Shown here piece by piece: positions 10,101 to 19,704 of a stretch of DNA of 64,000 nt. The stretch's first letter is position 1, and each line of letters starts with the position of its first letter. Made by a program: the position numbers and the translations under genes. Source of the stretch: Puia dinghuensis (GTDB taxonomy: Bacteria; Bacteroidota; Bacteroidia; Chitinophagales; Chitinophagaceae). A model generated the notes under the pieces. The model was not told the origin of the DNA and did no database searches. It was given only the letters and a program-made list of their open reading frames with translations. Location: NCBI GenBank assembly GCA_026225275.1, contig JAMFSL010000006.1, positions 27,751-91,750 on the forward strand. Reading direction: 5' to 3'.

Positions 10101-10877
10101 ATGAACGAACTCACCCGTCGACGGATCCAGCAGCCGGTCAAGACCTGTATTCGTTCCCACCCACAGCCGATTTCTACTATCCCAAAAAACGCTGGTGATG
10201 TCATTGCTTCGTATTGATCCCGGCTTGCTATCACTATGGGCGAATCGCCGCCACGTACCGGTCGACGGATTTAGCCAGCACAGCCCGTTATGAGTGGCTA
10301 TCCAGATCCGGTGTTCCTTATCTTCCGCCAGCATCTTAATATAATTGCCTCCCGGACCGTTATTATCGCCGTCACGATGGACATAATGGACGAATCTGCC
10401 CGGCGAATCCATTCGGTTCAAGCCTCCGTCTTCCGTTCCCACCCAGATGGCCCCCTGACTATCCTTCAGCAGCGACACTACCAGGTCGCTCGATAAACTG
10501 TTCGGATCGTTCTGATGATGCTTGAAATGCTCGAAATGGTCTGTCTTCCGGTCATACCGGTCCAAACCGCCGCCCCAGGTGCCAATCCAGAGATTACCCT
10601 TGTCATCCTCGATCATGGCGTTGACCTGGTTATTGGCGAGACTTTTGTTGTCTCCTATCTGGTTCTTATAAACTGTGAAAGAATACCCATTGTATTTATT
10701 CAACCCTTCCCTCGTGCCGAACCACATGAATCCCCGGCTATCCTGTATAGAGCAGATTACATTACTCTGCGACAGACCCTGAGCCGTTCCAATATGCTCA
10801 AACGAAAGATGCGCCGTTTGAGAATAAGCGATATTGGACAGCAGCAAAAGACAACATAGGTTGCGGAAAGGGGTCAT
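7113..10877 (-). CDS. Hybrid two-component sensor kinase with double Reg_prop propeller and terminal receiver
   Basis: 1254 residues from ATG 10877; the frame runs to a TTG at 10916, but the ATG gives a clean signal peptide ending IAYS before Q. Order: 14 Reg_prop blades ([17 protein letters not shown] repeats, two seven-bladed propellers) in the periplasm, a Y_Y_Y domain, a membrane helix ([19 protein letters not shown]), a coiled coil, HisKA with His887 in [10 protein letters not shown], HATPase ([30 protein letters not shown]) and a receiver with Asp1179. Unlike classic Bacteroidetes HTCS there is no AraC helix-turn-helix after the receiver, so output needs a partner. The ligand is unknown; proximity to the xylose genes is suggestive only. 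Confidence 0.93.
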   Translation of the reverse strand: MTPFRNLCCLLLLSNIAYSQTAHLSFEHIGTAQGLSQSNVICSIQDSRGFMWFGTREGLNKYNGYSFTVYKNQIGDNKSLANNQVNAMIEDDKGNLWIGTWGGGLDRYDRKTDHFEHFKHHQNDPNSLSSDLVVSLLKDSQGAIWVGTEDGGLNRMDSPGRFVHYVHRDGDNNGPGGNYIKMLAEDKEHRIWIATHNGLCWLNPSTGTWRRFAHSDSKPGSIRSNDITSVFWDSRNRLWVGTNTGLDRLLDPSTGEFVHYPGENSQERGITSHLVNMTTEDGEGNIWIGTENDGLIILNPISGVVYHYRHDEIDPASVSTNSLWSIYMDSKQNMWLGSFTGGIDFVNRDSRKFIHYKHNSSPNSLSSNQVLCLYEDASQGLWVGTDGGGLNLLDRRTGQFTHYRHTPGNPNSICGNFVLRVTGDSKGNLWIGTWGDGLTIFNRRSNTYQNLRHRPGDAVSLVDDRVWTLCEDQDHRMWVGTYGGGLDEYDPERQAFIHHRHDDKDPTSLINDNIHAVMQDSKGRLWIGTDGGGMDLYNPLTGRFSHYRHMAGQNSICSDYINNIIESKNGDLWISTTEGLSRFEVNANRFTTYTTNDGLPDNVIFGVLEDSTGCFWISMNKGLCRWDRVHNQIHPFTVADGLQANEFKEQAYCSTRSGLLYFGGINGFNEVSPEHVPYDHFDAPLVMTSFQVFNQEVQIGEDSKGPAALPMAISETRHITLPYKSSVFSFAFASLNYTDREKKQYAYMLAPFDKEWNYVGTRRSATYTNLDPGHYVFKVKGLNNDGQWSEKILTLPVEIQPAFWNTTWFRVLLVLFIIGSIVAFVRLRINTINALTRELERQVQERTERLTMLSQEERKAREEAEHAREEAEQANKAKSIFLATMSHEIRTPMNGVIGMSSLLEKTQLTRQQREYNATILSCGESLLSVLNDILDYSKIDSGKMDIEQADFDLRGCLEGVLDLFYEKALQSGLKLLCWIEGDVPPQIVGDALRLRQVLINLVSNAIKFTHEGEIFVGVSMLSKDAVGAIDLVFEVRDTGIGIPAEKIGMLFKSFSQVDSSTTRKYGGTGLGLAISEKLVRLMGGKISVQSQVGEGTLFTFTIRTKVGKFNPTMVKKEQRVMDKNFAGDFPYRIMVAEDNVINQQLILHILGNLGYEPDCVDNGSQAVSAPGEYDLILMDIQMPEIDGLEATRMIRRRSGHQPVIIALTANAMRGDKEDCLEAGMDDYISKPVRLDELMELLEKWSMPSRKVADG

Positions 10878-10920
10878 AATAAATGAAATGCCGGTTCCAA
10901 GAAGAACGCGTGACAAGACC

Positions 10921-10952
10921 CATTTATTACTTCTATTTTACATTTATTACTT
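10921..10952. repeat. Direct repeat upstream of the hybrid kinase
   Basis: CATTTATTACTT occurs at 10921-10932 and again at 10941-10952, exactly 20 bp apart, 44 bp upstream of the kinase start. The two-turn spacing suits a dimeric regulator, but the AT-rich sequence could recur by chance. Confidence 0.35.
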
Positions 10953-10986
10953 ATGCTATATAAGTGTTTCCATCTATTCAAAAACA

Positions 10987-13900
10987 CTAATACTGAAATC
11001 CTAATTTTAGCAGCACCATCCCGCCATCAGTCCCCTCAGCATAACAGGCAGACAACACCATCCGCCTCAGCGGGCTGATCCATATCCCACCCCCATAACC
11101 GTCATGCCACTCCTCGCTGGATTGCCCCTGTTGCCAGACCCTGCCGATATCGTTGAAGAACTGAAGCCCCAGCGAACCCGGGAAAAGATAGGTCCGGAAT
11201 TCAGCCAGTTTCACCCGCACATCGAAGTTGTGGAAAAATTCTTCGTCACCCGTAAAGCGATATTTCCGGTATCCCCGCAGATCTTCCAGCGCTCCCAGCG
11301 TCTGCGCCTCATAAAACTCATATTGACCAAATGTCCTGCCCCATCCCACCCTCGTGGCCAGTACCAGGTCCGCCTTAGTGCTGAAACTGGTGTATAAAGC
11401 CAGCGATGAATTCAGCTTCGAATAGGGATGGCTCTCCCCGTTCAGGCCGCCATAGCTGCTAAATTGATTTTGCCAGAAAATTCCCCGGGAAGGCATGATC
11501 TTGTCATTTCGGTTGTCGATCACTGCCGAGAGTCGCCCACCGGCATATATCCGGTCTCTGTATAAGTCTGACCGGTTCAACCCGTTCACGGTGAACTGAT
11601 CTATATAGCGACCTACATTATCCGTGCTGTCCATCGTAAAATATTCTAACGCCGGGCCTGCCGCCACAGACAATATACCCAGCCTCCGCCGTAGTTGCAT
11701 GTCGGCCTCATAGCTGTTGTAACGCGCCCGATAATAGCGTACCCCGTCCTTGGTGTCCTTCTCATAAACACTCTCGTTTCCAAAGCCGAAGAAATTGACG
11801 GTGTTTTCCGGCGCCCGGATATCCAGGTGCGCCAGCAGATCCGCCCGGCCGACCGCATGAATAGACTCGAAAGAATATTTGAAAGCATAGGCCTTCGTCG
11901 CCAGCGAATGATCCAGCGATAAAATATGCAGCTGTTTATAAGGCTCCTTATCGAACCCCTGTACGGTATAGTGGAACTGCAACCCCAGAAATACTCCATC
12001 GTCGGGGTTATAGGCCACATCCAGCAATGGCGCCAGCACATTGTATTTAAAGCCCAGCCTGTTCACCGAATTCACCGCCGGATCACCCGACAAGAGTACC
12101 CGCCGCGCACCATCTCCCTCAAAAGCTGTTTCTACAGAGTCTTTCCGTTCCCCTTGCTCCTTCTCGCCTTTCACTCCCTGCGCCGCCGTCCCCACCGAAT
12201 CTTTCCGTTCCACCCCTTCTTTCAAATCATAGATCCGCGTCTTCCCTGCCGGCGCCTTCGCCTCCGTGATGAAAAGATCCTTCCCCGGACCACCGATCAG
12301 TCGCACGACGATTCCCCCGCCTCCTGCCCCATAGCTATGGAAAACATCATCCCCGCCGCGCCCATACAACCTCACCTCCTTCGACTCATCAGCCAGGAAT
12401 ACCCGCTTATACAACACTTTATTATGTTCCCCGTCCTTGTTGATCTTGTAGACCGTCACCGTCACCGAATCACGACCCCGCTCAATATCGAACCATTCTC
12501 TTTTATCACTGCCATAAATACTCACCACCTCAGCCAGGAATCGATAATACGTCATCATCTCCTCCACATAATACTGCCTCCTTGCCTTCAATTTGGCAGC
12601 GATCGAAGCCAGCGAATAAGGATGCACCGGCGCAGGTTGCAGACTCAACGCATAATCGATCAGCGAATCCGTCATGGTAGCCAGGACCGCCTCCGCCATC
12701 GTGCGCCAGTCTTTTCCCGTCAGTTCAGTCAGATAGTTGTGATCGAAATTCCGGGCATTATAGTTGAAGGTCCTGATATTCCTTGCCTTCGGCCGGAACC
12801 CTTGTAACTGCGGCGACACCCAGTCGGAGCCGGCAAAATGAGGAATTAAACCCTGGTTGATAAAAAAAGGCTGATCCCTGTCTCGGGGCACCGGCGAGAA
12901 CGTCTTACCCTTTCCGTTATCATCCGCCTCCCAACGCCACTGATCCTCATGCCTGTCGAAGTCCATGACAAACATATCCAACAACCGCGCCTGTAAAGCC
13001 TTTCGCTGATCGATGGAATTGTCATTGTCTTCCTGTAGCTTTTTCTCCATATCAGGCGTACTATAGGTCTTCTTCCCATTGCCCGGCTCCCTCTCCTCCA
13101 GGAAACAAAACACATTGGCGAAATCACTCCTGAATTTCCCCAGCCGCGGATCATCAGGGACAAAGACCAGTTGCGGACTCGCATGCGGTACCCGCAATGC
13201 ACTGGCCAATGGCGGAATAGATAACGCCGCATAAGGGTAACTGGCAGAAACGCCATCCGTGACCAGATCCTTCACAAAGGCCGCCCCTACCAAAGCCTGG
13301 GGCAGCGCCGCATCCGTAATATATTTTTCGACACCCCGCAGGACATATTGCGTGCCCGCTGCATTTTCCAGCCGTAATGATCGGGTCTCAGTGCCACCCC
13401 CACGCTGCAAAGGTTTCCAACCAGTGAGGTCGAATACCTTTACCCTAACCGGCGCAGCCCATTCCTTCCGGTAATTGTCGCCGATCAGGAACCGCTTCAG
13501 GCCGCCGGCCAAAAAATAAGAGGCGGGAGTCACAGTCACAGAATCCGGAAAGGTACGCGCAAGGGCCACCGTATCGCGCACCGGCGGCGGCAGCGGCGGC
13601 AGTCCTGCGATATAAGCCGTTTGATCCAGATCTTTCGCATCCACCGTATAGAATTTGATGGCCGACCGGCCGCTCTCGCATTGCTCAATCACCGCAAATC
13701 CCTGATCGGACCGGGCAAATAAAGAATGGTCTCCCATCTTTACCCTCGCCGTCGTTGCCCCTGCCCCGCTAACGATATAATAGACACTATCCTGTCCTAA
13801 TAATTGCAGCGTATGCTCATGACCCGCCACATGCACAATGTTCGGGTGTCCTTTGATCACCGCTTCCACCTGCTCCCGCAGTTCTTTGTACCGGGGATTA

Positions 13901-14712
13901 CGCGTATCCTGCACATTGCCGAAAACGCCTCTGGCCAATGGGTAGACCGATCCGATCACCGGCAAGGGAATATACAGACCAGAGCTCCAGTCCGTCAGCG
14001 GGAAGATATGTTGTTCGAAAGTGAAATATCCGCCATGTTCCCCATGTGTATAGAAGGGGTGATGCATGGCCAGTACGATCAACTTGTCAGGATAGGTACT
14101 GACAATGTCTTTCAGGGCATCGACGATGGATTTCTCATCCCGGCAATCACAGCTGCTTCGCAGGCCGGGCCGGTCATCCTCCTGCTGCAACCACCACTCG
14201 CTGTCCATAAAGACCAGCACCATCTTATCGCCCACGGGTAGAGCTACCGGTCCCGGACAACCGTCTTTCGGCAGCATCTCTACGTTGGCCATACCCGTCG
14301 AATCCAGGTACGTTTCTTCATTCCTCAGCTGCTGCCAGCCGCCGGAACGCCCCTCCCGCCAGTCATGGTCGCCCGGGACAAAGAAAGCCTTCGCTTTTTT
14401 GCCTGCAACGACGGATACCTCATCACCTAGTATCCGGATGGCCTCTTCCCTGCTGGCGCTCCCTTCCGGCGGCATCCCGCCGGGATATATATTGTCACCA
14501 AGATAGATCAGCATATTGGCCGTATCGTTCCAGTCCACATGCGCACGCAGCCAGTCACACACCGGCTGATGCCCGTTAATCAAGGTACCCGCATCCCCTA
14601 CCAGGAACAACCGCCGCACCACAGGGTCTCGCGCCGTGTCTTGCCCGTACGCCCCCTCCAGCATCAAGATGAATAATATACACAGCCCGATCGCCGACAT
14701 CATTTTTCTCAT
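10987..14712 (-). CDS. Metallophosphoesterase fused to an outer-membrane beta-barrel domain
   Basis: 1241 residues. A signal peptide ends near GAYG before Q24. A calcineurin-like phosphoesterase follows with the full metal motif set: GDAG (39-42), GDNIY (72-76), GDHDW (114-118), then HHPFYTHGEHGG and AGHEH near residue 295. The middle region (about 400-850) is charged and unassigned; it holds a short internal duplication, ERKDSV at two places 20 residues apart. The last 300 residues look like a BamA/surface-antigen barrel ending in an aromatic strand (LLKLGFQY). The protein should sit in the outer membrane; substrate unknown. It is last in a tight operon, starting 17 bp after the GAF/SdiA-regulated gene, which suggests a shared role with it and the HD-effector protein. 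Confidence 0.88.
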   Translation of the reverse strand: MRKMMSAIGLCILFILMLEGAYGQDTARDPVVRRLFLVGDAGTLINGHQPVCDWLRAHVDWNDTANMLIYLGDNIYPGGMPPEGSASREEAIRILGDEVSVVAGKKAKAFFVPGDHDWREGRSGGWQQLRNEETYLDSTGMANVEMLPKDGCPGPVALPVGDKMVLVFMDSEWWLQQEDDRPGLRSSCDCRDEKSIVDALKDIVSTYPDKLIVLAMHHPFYTHGEHGGYFTFEQHIFPLTDWSSGLYIPLPVIGSVYPLARGVFGNVQDTRNPRYKELREQVEAVIKGHPNIVHVAGHEHTLQLLGQDSVYYIVSGAGATTARVKMGDHSLFARSDQGFAVIEQCESGRSAIKFYTVDAKDLDQTAYIAGLPPLPPPVRDTVALARTFPDSVTVTPASYFLAGGLKRFLIGDNYRKEWAAPVRVKVFDLTGWKPLQRGGGTETRSLRLENAAGTQYVLRGVEKYITDAALPQALVGAAFVKDLVTDGVSASYPYAALSIPPLASALRVPHASPQLVFVPDDPRLGKFRSDFANVFCFLEEREPGNGKKTYSTPDMEKKLQEDNDNSIDQRKALQARLLDMFVMDFDRHEDQWRWEADDNGKGKTFSPVPRDRDQPFFINQGLIPHFAGSDWVSPQLQGFRPKARNIRTFNYNARNFDHNYLTELTGKDWRTMAEAVLATMTDSLIDYALSLQPAPVHPYSLASIAAKLKARRQYYVEEMMTYYRFLAEVVSIYGSDKREWFDIERGRDSVTVTVYKINKDGEHNKVLYKRVFLADESKEVRLYGRGGDDVFHSYGAGGGGIVVRLIGGPGKDLFITEAKAPAGKTRIYDLKEGVERKDSVGTAAQGVKGEKEQGERKDSVETAFEGDGARRVLLSGDPAVNSVNRLGFKYNVLAPLLDVAYNPDDGVFLGLQFHYTVQGFDKEPYKQLHILSLDHSLATKAYAFKYSFESIHAVGRADLLAHLDIRAPENTVNFFGFGNESVYEKDTKDGVRYYRARYNSYEADMQLRRRLGILSVAAGPALEYFTMDSTDNVGRYIDQFTVNGLNRSDLYRDRIYAGGRLSAVIDNRNDKIMPSRGIFWQNQFSSYGGLNGESHPYSKLNSSLALYTSFSTKADLVLATRVGWGRTFGQYEFYEAQTLGALEDLRGYRKYRFTGDEEFFHNFDVRVKLAEFRTYLFPGSLGLQFFNDIGRVWQQGQSSEEWHDGYGGGIWISPLRRMVLSACYAEGTDGGMVLLKLGFQY

Positions 14713-14729
14713 TCGTCAGCTTAGTTTGG

Positions 14730-17700
14730 TTAAGGTTGATAAGCAAACTCCAGCACATTGGCATTGCCCTCTCCTCCCTCATTGGAAATGTACATATTGC
14801 CCTGCTTGTCGAATGCCAGCCCCTCCGGCTGCTTGAACAGCACAGGATTCAATGGATAAATATTTTTGACTTTCCACTGGTCATCCAGCACTAGCAAGGC
14901 CTTATTGACACTGCTAATTATATACCATTCGTGCGTCAGGGGATGCCGCGCCAGACAGGAAGGATGAAACTTCACCGTTTTGTGAATGCTCGTCAGTTTA
15001 TCCGCCGGTACCTCTACCTTGAAATGCTGCGTGATCGCCAGCGCCCCACCCGCTCCATATTGCAGCACATACCCCGACACCTCCTTCTGCTGGTCATCAT
15101 CCGCACAGTTCTTGCACAAAGCGATCAATCGGCCGCCCTCATCCCCATACAACCCTTCATACTCGCCCGCCGGCAGGATATGTTCATAGGCCCGCACCGC
15201 TTTCGACAGCCCTTCACCACCATCCTTCGACCCCCTTGAACCGCGCACCGCGTCGACCGGCATAACAAACAGACTCCCATCACTCCGCAACACCACGAAC
15301 TCCTTGTCGTTTAGCACTGTCACATCCTCATAATCCCCATGCTTGCCAAACTTGTGATAAGGAAATTTCGCACCCCCGGGATGAAAATAGAACAGCTTTC
15401 CCGTCTCATCCTCTATCGCATACATCGTATCGGGATCGTTTCGCAGAAAAGTGATCCCCGAAATCTCCCTCAACGGCTCCGGCATAACATATTTCTTCGG
15501 CGCCGCCAGGTTATATCCATGCGGTCCGGGCGGAGCAACGGCCTCAACCCGCGAAGTTTTTTGCGACGGCTTATCCCGATCCCGACACCCACCCAGCGCA
15601 GAGAATACCCATAACAACAGAACCATAACCATAACCACCTCGGCCATTTTCACTCCCACCCTCAATGCCCGCAATCCGGTGACCCCCTGTAATTCCTCGA
15701 GTTCCAGATTCTCCACCTCCTGCTTCAACAATTGCTTCTCCTGCAGATATTTGATATACCCCGCATATTCTTCAGCCTCCTTATCGTTGAAATAAATGAT
15801 GGCAATAGTGCCCGGCTGTGTCAGCCGCTCATTCGTATCCCGCACATGTACCTTGTCGATCCGCTTCTTGACCATCTGGTACCGGATATTATACCCCCCT
15901 TCGACATCGAAACGCCTTTCATCCTTCCGGAAGCTTATATCTATCGACTGTGTATGCACAAAAATCAATTGCGTCGTCACCATCGGCTCTGTCACCCCCG
16001 GGAATAACCCATTCGTCAGCCTCGCAATCGTAGCCATACTGTTCAGCTGCCACAACCGCAGATTATGCAGGTACAGGACGTCAAACGGTTTGTCCGGCGC
16101 AATCGACTGCCCCGTATAGATGTCATACTCCACTCCATCCGTACGGAATTTCTCGAAATAACAGGGATAAGAGCGCTGTAATTCATCGTTAGCTTCTTCC
16201 AGGTGCTGATTGGTCGTTTGATTGATGAGTTGTATCGATCTCTCCAGGTCACGCCGGTTCCGGAAAGCAATACCCTCTTCCGGATCGATAGCTTTTAGAT
16301 AGGGCTCCAGCAATGGAACCATATCCGGCCTGCTGCTGGCGAAGTGCTCCAGGAAGGCCCCTGCCTCTTCGGAGATGAAAGTATGGAGATTCAGCTCATC
16401 CGCTGTCGTCATCCCTCCTTCCAGCGCCCGCTGCCATTGATGACAATGATAGATCATCTCCTCCAACAGTTTCAGTTCCACCGCCCGGTACAAAGCCTCA
16501 AGGGTTTCAGTCAGGATCCCGAACTGCGTTTGCAGATCCTGCCGCAACGCACCATTCCGGCCGATCGTAGAATTGCGGATGTCTATGGCGCCATACAAAG
16601 GATAGACCTTCTTGAAATAGATCGTCCCGACAGCCGGCGATTCACCCATTCGCCGCTGCTGCTCGAACTGCCAGGCGGCCTCGTTGAACTTCCATTCCAC
16701 CGCCGGTTGCAGCGAAGTGAAATTCTCTTTGATGATCGTTTTGATCCGGTCGTCGAATTCATCGCTGGCCCGCTGTAATAACTGCGCCAGCAGGGGAATG
16801 ACGACATCCAGCCGTGACAACAATGCAGCGTCCGGCATCCCGGCCTTCCGCGAGGCGATTTCCAGCACCCCCGCCAGCCTGTTATTGTAAAAGACAGGCA
16901 TCAGCCCATAACCCCGTATCCCCGCACGCCGCAAGGATCCCAGGAAAAAAGGCTCGCCTTCCTGGTAGTCAGGGAACGTCTCATATAAGATCATGCGCGG
17001 CTCCCGCATATAATTGTCGAACAGCTCCAGGTAATTCGCCTCTTGCTGCGGCTCACTTTCCGCAGCCGCTCCCAGCGCACTATGATGACAGCTATCGCCG
17101 GAAAAAACCGGCCGGCCGTTGATCTTCAGGAAAGGCATCAGCCCGAATTCGACATCCTTCGTGCCGCTCAGGATCTGCAAAAGCCCCATCACTTCATCAT
17201 GGGTAGACCCAAGGTCACAGTGCGCAGGATCCAGGATCAGCGACTTGATATTGTTGATCACATAAGCCGTCGTCACATCCGTCACCGTAATGGCAGCAAT
17301 ACCCTGGAACTGGAAGTCCGCTATCGGCAGGTGCTCCATCAACCACAAGACGATCTCCGATGCTGGCCGGTGTGAAGGAAATTGCTGCCAATCGACCACC
17401 GGCAGCAGTCCCTTCGACACAACATCTACAAACCGGGTATCGATATTCAACCGGTAAAAACTCGGCAGCCCGGTACGCTCATTGGGCAGCGAACGGATCA
17501 GACTGTCACCGGTAGAAAAGGAAATACTATATAATCGGGACAGGATCACCGAATAGATCAACTCCAGGTTCAGCTTCCTGCGTTCCCTGTCCTCCTTGTC
17601 GACCATACTGGCCCTGACCTGACCAGTGACAGGATCCAGCAATAGATCATAGAAGGCATTCGTGCCATAGACGATCGACGGTTGCATCGGTATCGATAAC

Positions 17701-17984
17701 GCCCACAGATTGTCCCGCTCATCGGCAATCGCCGGGAAAATACTGGAATAGACCAGTTCCATCAGATCCGCGTAGTTCTGCATCTCCTCCGGCTCCAATA
17801 GGTCCTTACCTAGCAAGCGCTCTTCAAAATGATGGATCAGGAAATCGAAATACCGCACCTTCTGCGTTTTTTCACGCTGCCGCCGCTCCTTCATAAACCG
17901 GATGAAAGCGCGGAAAGACAACCGGGTGTCCAGTTGACTACCTCCCTCCGGATCTTTTATAATATGAACGATGGAATTCTTCAT
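14730..17984 (-). CDS. GAF-domain protein fused in frame to an SdiA-regulated-type lipoprotein
   Basis: 1084 residues from ATG 17984 (a TTG at 17996 is less likely). The first 780 residues form a soluble protein with a GAF-like fold around 320-410 (GYGLMPVFYNNRLAGVLEIAS) and a segment at 463-476 (YPLYGAIDIRNST) resembling the first metal-binding strand of class III nucleotide cyclases; I see no clear second catalytic aspartate, so cyclase activity is not established. From Met784 (DNA 15647) the chain reads as a lipoprotein N-terminus, MAEVVMVMVLLLWVFS then lipobox LGGC, followed by a beta-propeller like the SdiA-regulated/phytase-like family (ISGITF, YEDVTVLNDKEFVVL, PEGLAFDKQGNMYISNE). No stop separates the halves. 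It is either a true membrane-spanning fusion or two genes joined by loss of a stop; an internal start at 15647 would give a 305-residue lipoprotein. Confidence 0.8.
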   Translation of the reverse strand: MKNSIVHIIKDPEGGSQLDTRLSFRAFIRFMKERRQREKTQKVRYFDFLIHHFEERLLGKDLLEPEEMQNYADLMELVYSSIFPAIADERDNLWALSIPMQPSIVYGTNAFYDLLLDPVTGQVRASMVDKEDRERRKLNLELIYSVILSRLYSISFSTGDSLIRSLPNERTGLPSFYRLNIDTRFVDVVSKGLLPVVDWQQFPSHRPASEIVLWLMEHLPIADFQFQGIAAITVTDVTTAYVINNIKSLILDPAHCDLGSTHDEVMGLLQILSGTKDVEFGLMPFLKINGRPVFSGDSCHHSALGAAAESEPQQEANYLELFDNYMREPRMILYETFPDYQEGEPFFLGSLRRAGIRGYGLMPVFYNNRLAGVLEIASRKAGMPDAALLSRLDVVIPLLAQLLQRASDEFDDRIKTIIKENFTSLQPAVEWKFNEAAWQFEQQRRMGESPAVGTIYFKKVYPLYGAIDIRNSTIGRNGALRQDLQTQFGILTETLEALYRAVELKLLEEMIYHCHQWQRALEGGMTTADELNLHTFISEEAGAFLEHFASSRPDMVPLLEPYLKAIDPEEGIAFRNRRDLERSIQLINQTTNQHLEEANDELQRSYPCYFEKFRTDGVEYDIYTGQSIAPDKPFDVLYLHNLRLWQLNSMATIARLTNGLFPGVTEPMVTTQLIFVHTQSIDISFRKDERRFDVEGGYNIRYQMVKKRIDKVHVRDTNERLTQPGTIAIIYFNDKEAEEYAGYIKYLQEKQLLKQEVENLELEELQGVTGLRALRVGVKMAEVVMVMVLLLWVFSALGGCRDRDKPSQKTSRVEAVAPPGPHGYNLAAPKKYVMPEPLREISGITFLRNDPDTMYAIEDETGKLFYFHPGGAKFPYHKFGKHGDYEDVTVLNDKEFVVLRSDGSLFVMPVDAVRGSRGSKDGGEGLSKAVRAYEHILPAGEYEGLYGDEGGRLIALCKNCADDDQQKEVSGYVLQYGAGGALAITQHFKVEVPADKLTSIHKTVKFHPSCLARHPLTHEWYIISSVNKALLVLDDQWKVKNIYPLNPVLFKQPEGLAFDKQGNMYISNEGGEGNANVLEFAYQP

Positions 17985-18009
17985 AACAGCCGTCAATAAA
18001 GTGAATCAC

Positions 18010-19404
18010 TCATTTTTGTGGATAGACCAACGCAGCGATCAGAAAGGAAATCACCGATGCGATCAACCCATACATGAACACGTTGTAGGACAACCGTAGC
18101 CACCGATATTTTTTGCCCAACGCAATCCCCTGGTAATAAACATCCCGGATAAGGCTGCCGTAAAGGAAATCCCGGTCTTCCATCAGTTGCAGCATCCCCC
18201 CCGCATATTCTTCCAGGCTCATCTTGTAAAAATTACCGAAAAACAGCAGGTTGACCTTCTTTTCTTCCAGGTCCTCGGGAGTGAACTTGCCCGGCGGAAT
18301 ATGCGGCCGGGTCGCCAGGATGGAAAAAATGATGGTCACCAGATTGACAGTGAGTAGAATGATGGCCGGAACGGCCAGGTTAGTATGATCTTCGATCTTC
18401 CGCAGCAACAGGCTCAACAGGACAGAAATGATGATCGAGTTGACCTGTATCAGGATATGCGCCTTGCTGTCCGCCTGCGAGCTCAGCCGTTGATTATTAT
18501 TCGAGGTGATCCGGAAAACCGTATCGATCCCCCGACCCGGATCTTTTTTCTTGACTTTCTTCCCCTTCTCCGCCGTTGTCGGCAGCTGGCTCTCCTGTGC
18601 GTCTTCTACCTGCAAATGCTTGCGCACCAATTTCTCTACCCCATCGGAGGAATGGCCTCCTCCAGGCATCTTTCCTCCTCCGGGCAGCGTCCCTCCCCCC
18701 GGGCCTCCCACACTTGCCTGCTCCCCTATGCCCATACCCTTCTCAGTGGCCGTCGTCACTACGCCGCCCCGCTCTTCTGCCCCATGTCGCTCATGCTCAT
18801 GCTCATGCTCCTCCTCCTTATGCTTCAACTGCGCCAGATTCTCCCGCTGCTTGTCATTTAGCAGGAGCCGGCAGAAATCCGTATAATATTGATGGCCTTC
18901 CAGTAACCGGATGGCAGATTTCCGCCAATCCTCCTTACTGATCTTGTCATGCCGCAACGCCTCCGCCTCCTTTCGCATCAGCTTGTTACGCTCCTCGAAA
19001 TCACTCGTCCCCAAATGGACGAGATCCGCGTCGCAAACAATTTGCTCAGTCAGGCTGACCGCCCGCTGCGGTATTTGAGTGGCCAGAATGCACTTCCGGA
19101 TACCATCGACTACAGTCGGTTCCACCCCCGTCCCCTTCATATAGTCCTCCGCCAGTTTCGCCCCCCTTTCCTCATGACCCGCAGCTCCGCCCGTAAAATA
19201 CCCGATATCATGGAACCACGCGGCTACCTGTACAATAAAAAGATCCGTTTCGTTTAAGTTATAATGCCGCGCAATCTGCGTAGCGGCCTTCTCGACCTGC
19301 TCGGTGTGGTATAAATTGTGATAGATAAGGTGGTCGTCGGCGTGCGTATCAAAATAAGTCCTTACATAATGCTGTGCCTGTTCTGTTATGCTTCTATAGT
19401 CCAT
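18010..19404 (-). CDS. HD-domain phosphohydrolase fused to a Pycsar-effector-like (DUF5706) membrane domain
   Basis: 464 residues. HD domain: His33 in YHTEQ, His65-Asp66 in WFHDIGY, His77, and Asp125/127 in CDADLVHLG, a plausible metal set for nucleotide phosphohydrolase activity. Residues 196-212 are a Glu/His-rich stretch (KEEEHEHEHERHG) and 232-250 a Gly-rich linker. From about 292 it matches the PycTM/DUF5706 pattern: DTVFRITSNNNQRLSSQAD, helices at about 316-334 and 343-363, an LLFFGNFYKMS loop and a final helix at about 441-460. In characterised Pycsar systems this domain is a membrane-disrupting effector triggered by cyclic pyrimidine nucleotides. Here it heads a three-gene operon, 25 bp before the GAF protein. 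Domain calls are strong; a defence role is inference. Confidence 0.87.
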   Translation of the reverse strand: MDYRSITEQAQHYVRTYFDTHADDHLIYHNLYHTEQVEKAATQIARHYNLNETDLFIVQVAAWFHDIGYFTGGAAGHEERGAKLAEDYMKGTGVEPTVVDGIRKCILATQIPQRAVSLTEQIVCDADLVHLGTSDFEERNKLMRKEAEALRHDKISKEDWRKSAIRLLEGHQYYTDFCRLLLNDKQRENLAQLKHKEEEHEHEHERHGAEERGGVVTTATEKGMGIGEQASVGGPGGGTLPGGGKMPGGGHSSDGVEKLVRKHLQVEDAQESQLPTTAEKGKKVKKKDPGRGIDTVFRITSNNNQRLSSQADSKAHILIQVNSIIISVLLSLLLRKIEDHTNLAVPAIILLTVNLVTIIFSILATRPHIPPGKFTPEDLEEKKVNLLFFGNFYKMSLEEYAGGMLQLMEDRDFLYGSLIRDVYYQGIALGKKYRWLRLSYNVFMYGLIASVISFLIAALVYPQK

Positions 19405-19535
19405 GGCCCGTGTTTTTCTGAAAAGGTTCGTAACAGCTAAGACCCAAGTTAACGAATATTATTCCTTTTCGAAAATCCCTCACCAGATCGGGGCCCCAAG
19501 CGTTGCGGCAGCCTATTCCGCAGCCAGCTTATTCC

Positions 19536-19704
19536 TGCCCGCCCGACCGCAGCGCTGTCGCTTAGAGCTTCGGCACTGAACTTCGTCGGGGCGTCGTCCC
19601 TTGCCCCGTCCTCGTTCGTACCCTTCGAGACTCGGGTACGTCCCTCGCCTTCCCTCGCTCGTACCCTTCGGTTACCTCGGGTATATCGGACGCTCTCGCG
19701 TCCT
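19536..19704. repeat. Dispersed GC-rich repeat, copy 1
   Basis: This stretch shares long near-identical blocks with 28541-28690: CTGCCCG, CTTAGAGCTTCGGCA, CCCTCGCCTTCCCTCGCTCG, TACCCTTCGGTT and CCTCGGGTAT, in the same order and orientation. It ends with CGGACGCTCTCGCGTCCT (19687-19704), which recurs with one change at 58516-58533. The 3' end of the EamA transporter gene runs into it. Apparent open frames inside are repeat-derived. Confidence 0.7.

Noticed and set aside
11926..12807. 293-residue plus-strand frame opposite the phosphoesterase-barrel gene
   Set aside because: Arginine/histidine-rich shadow translation with no domain, inside a confirmed coding region.
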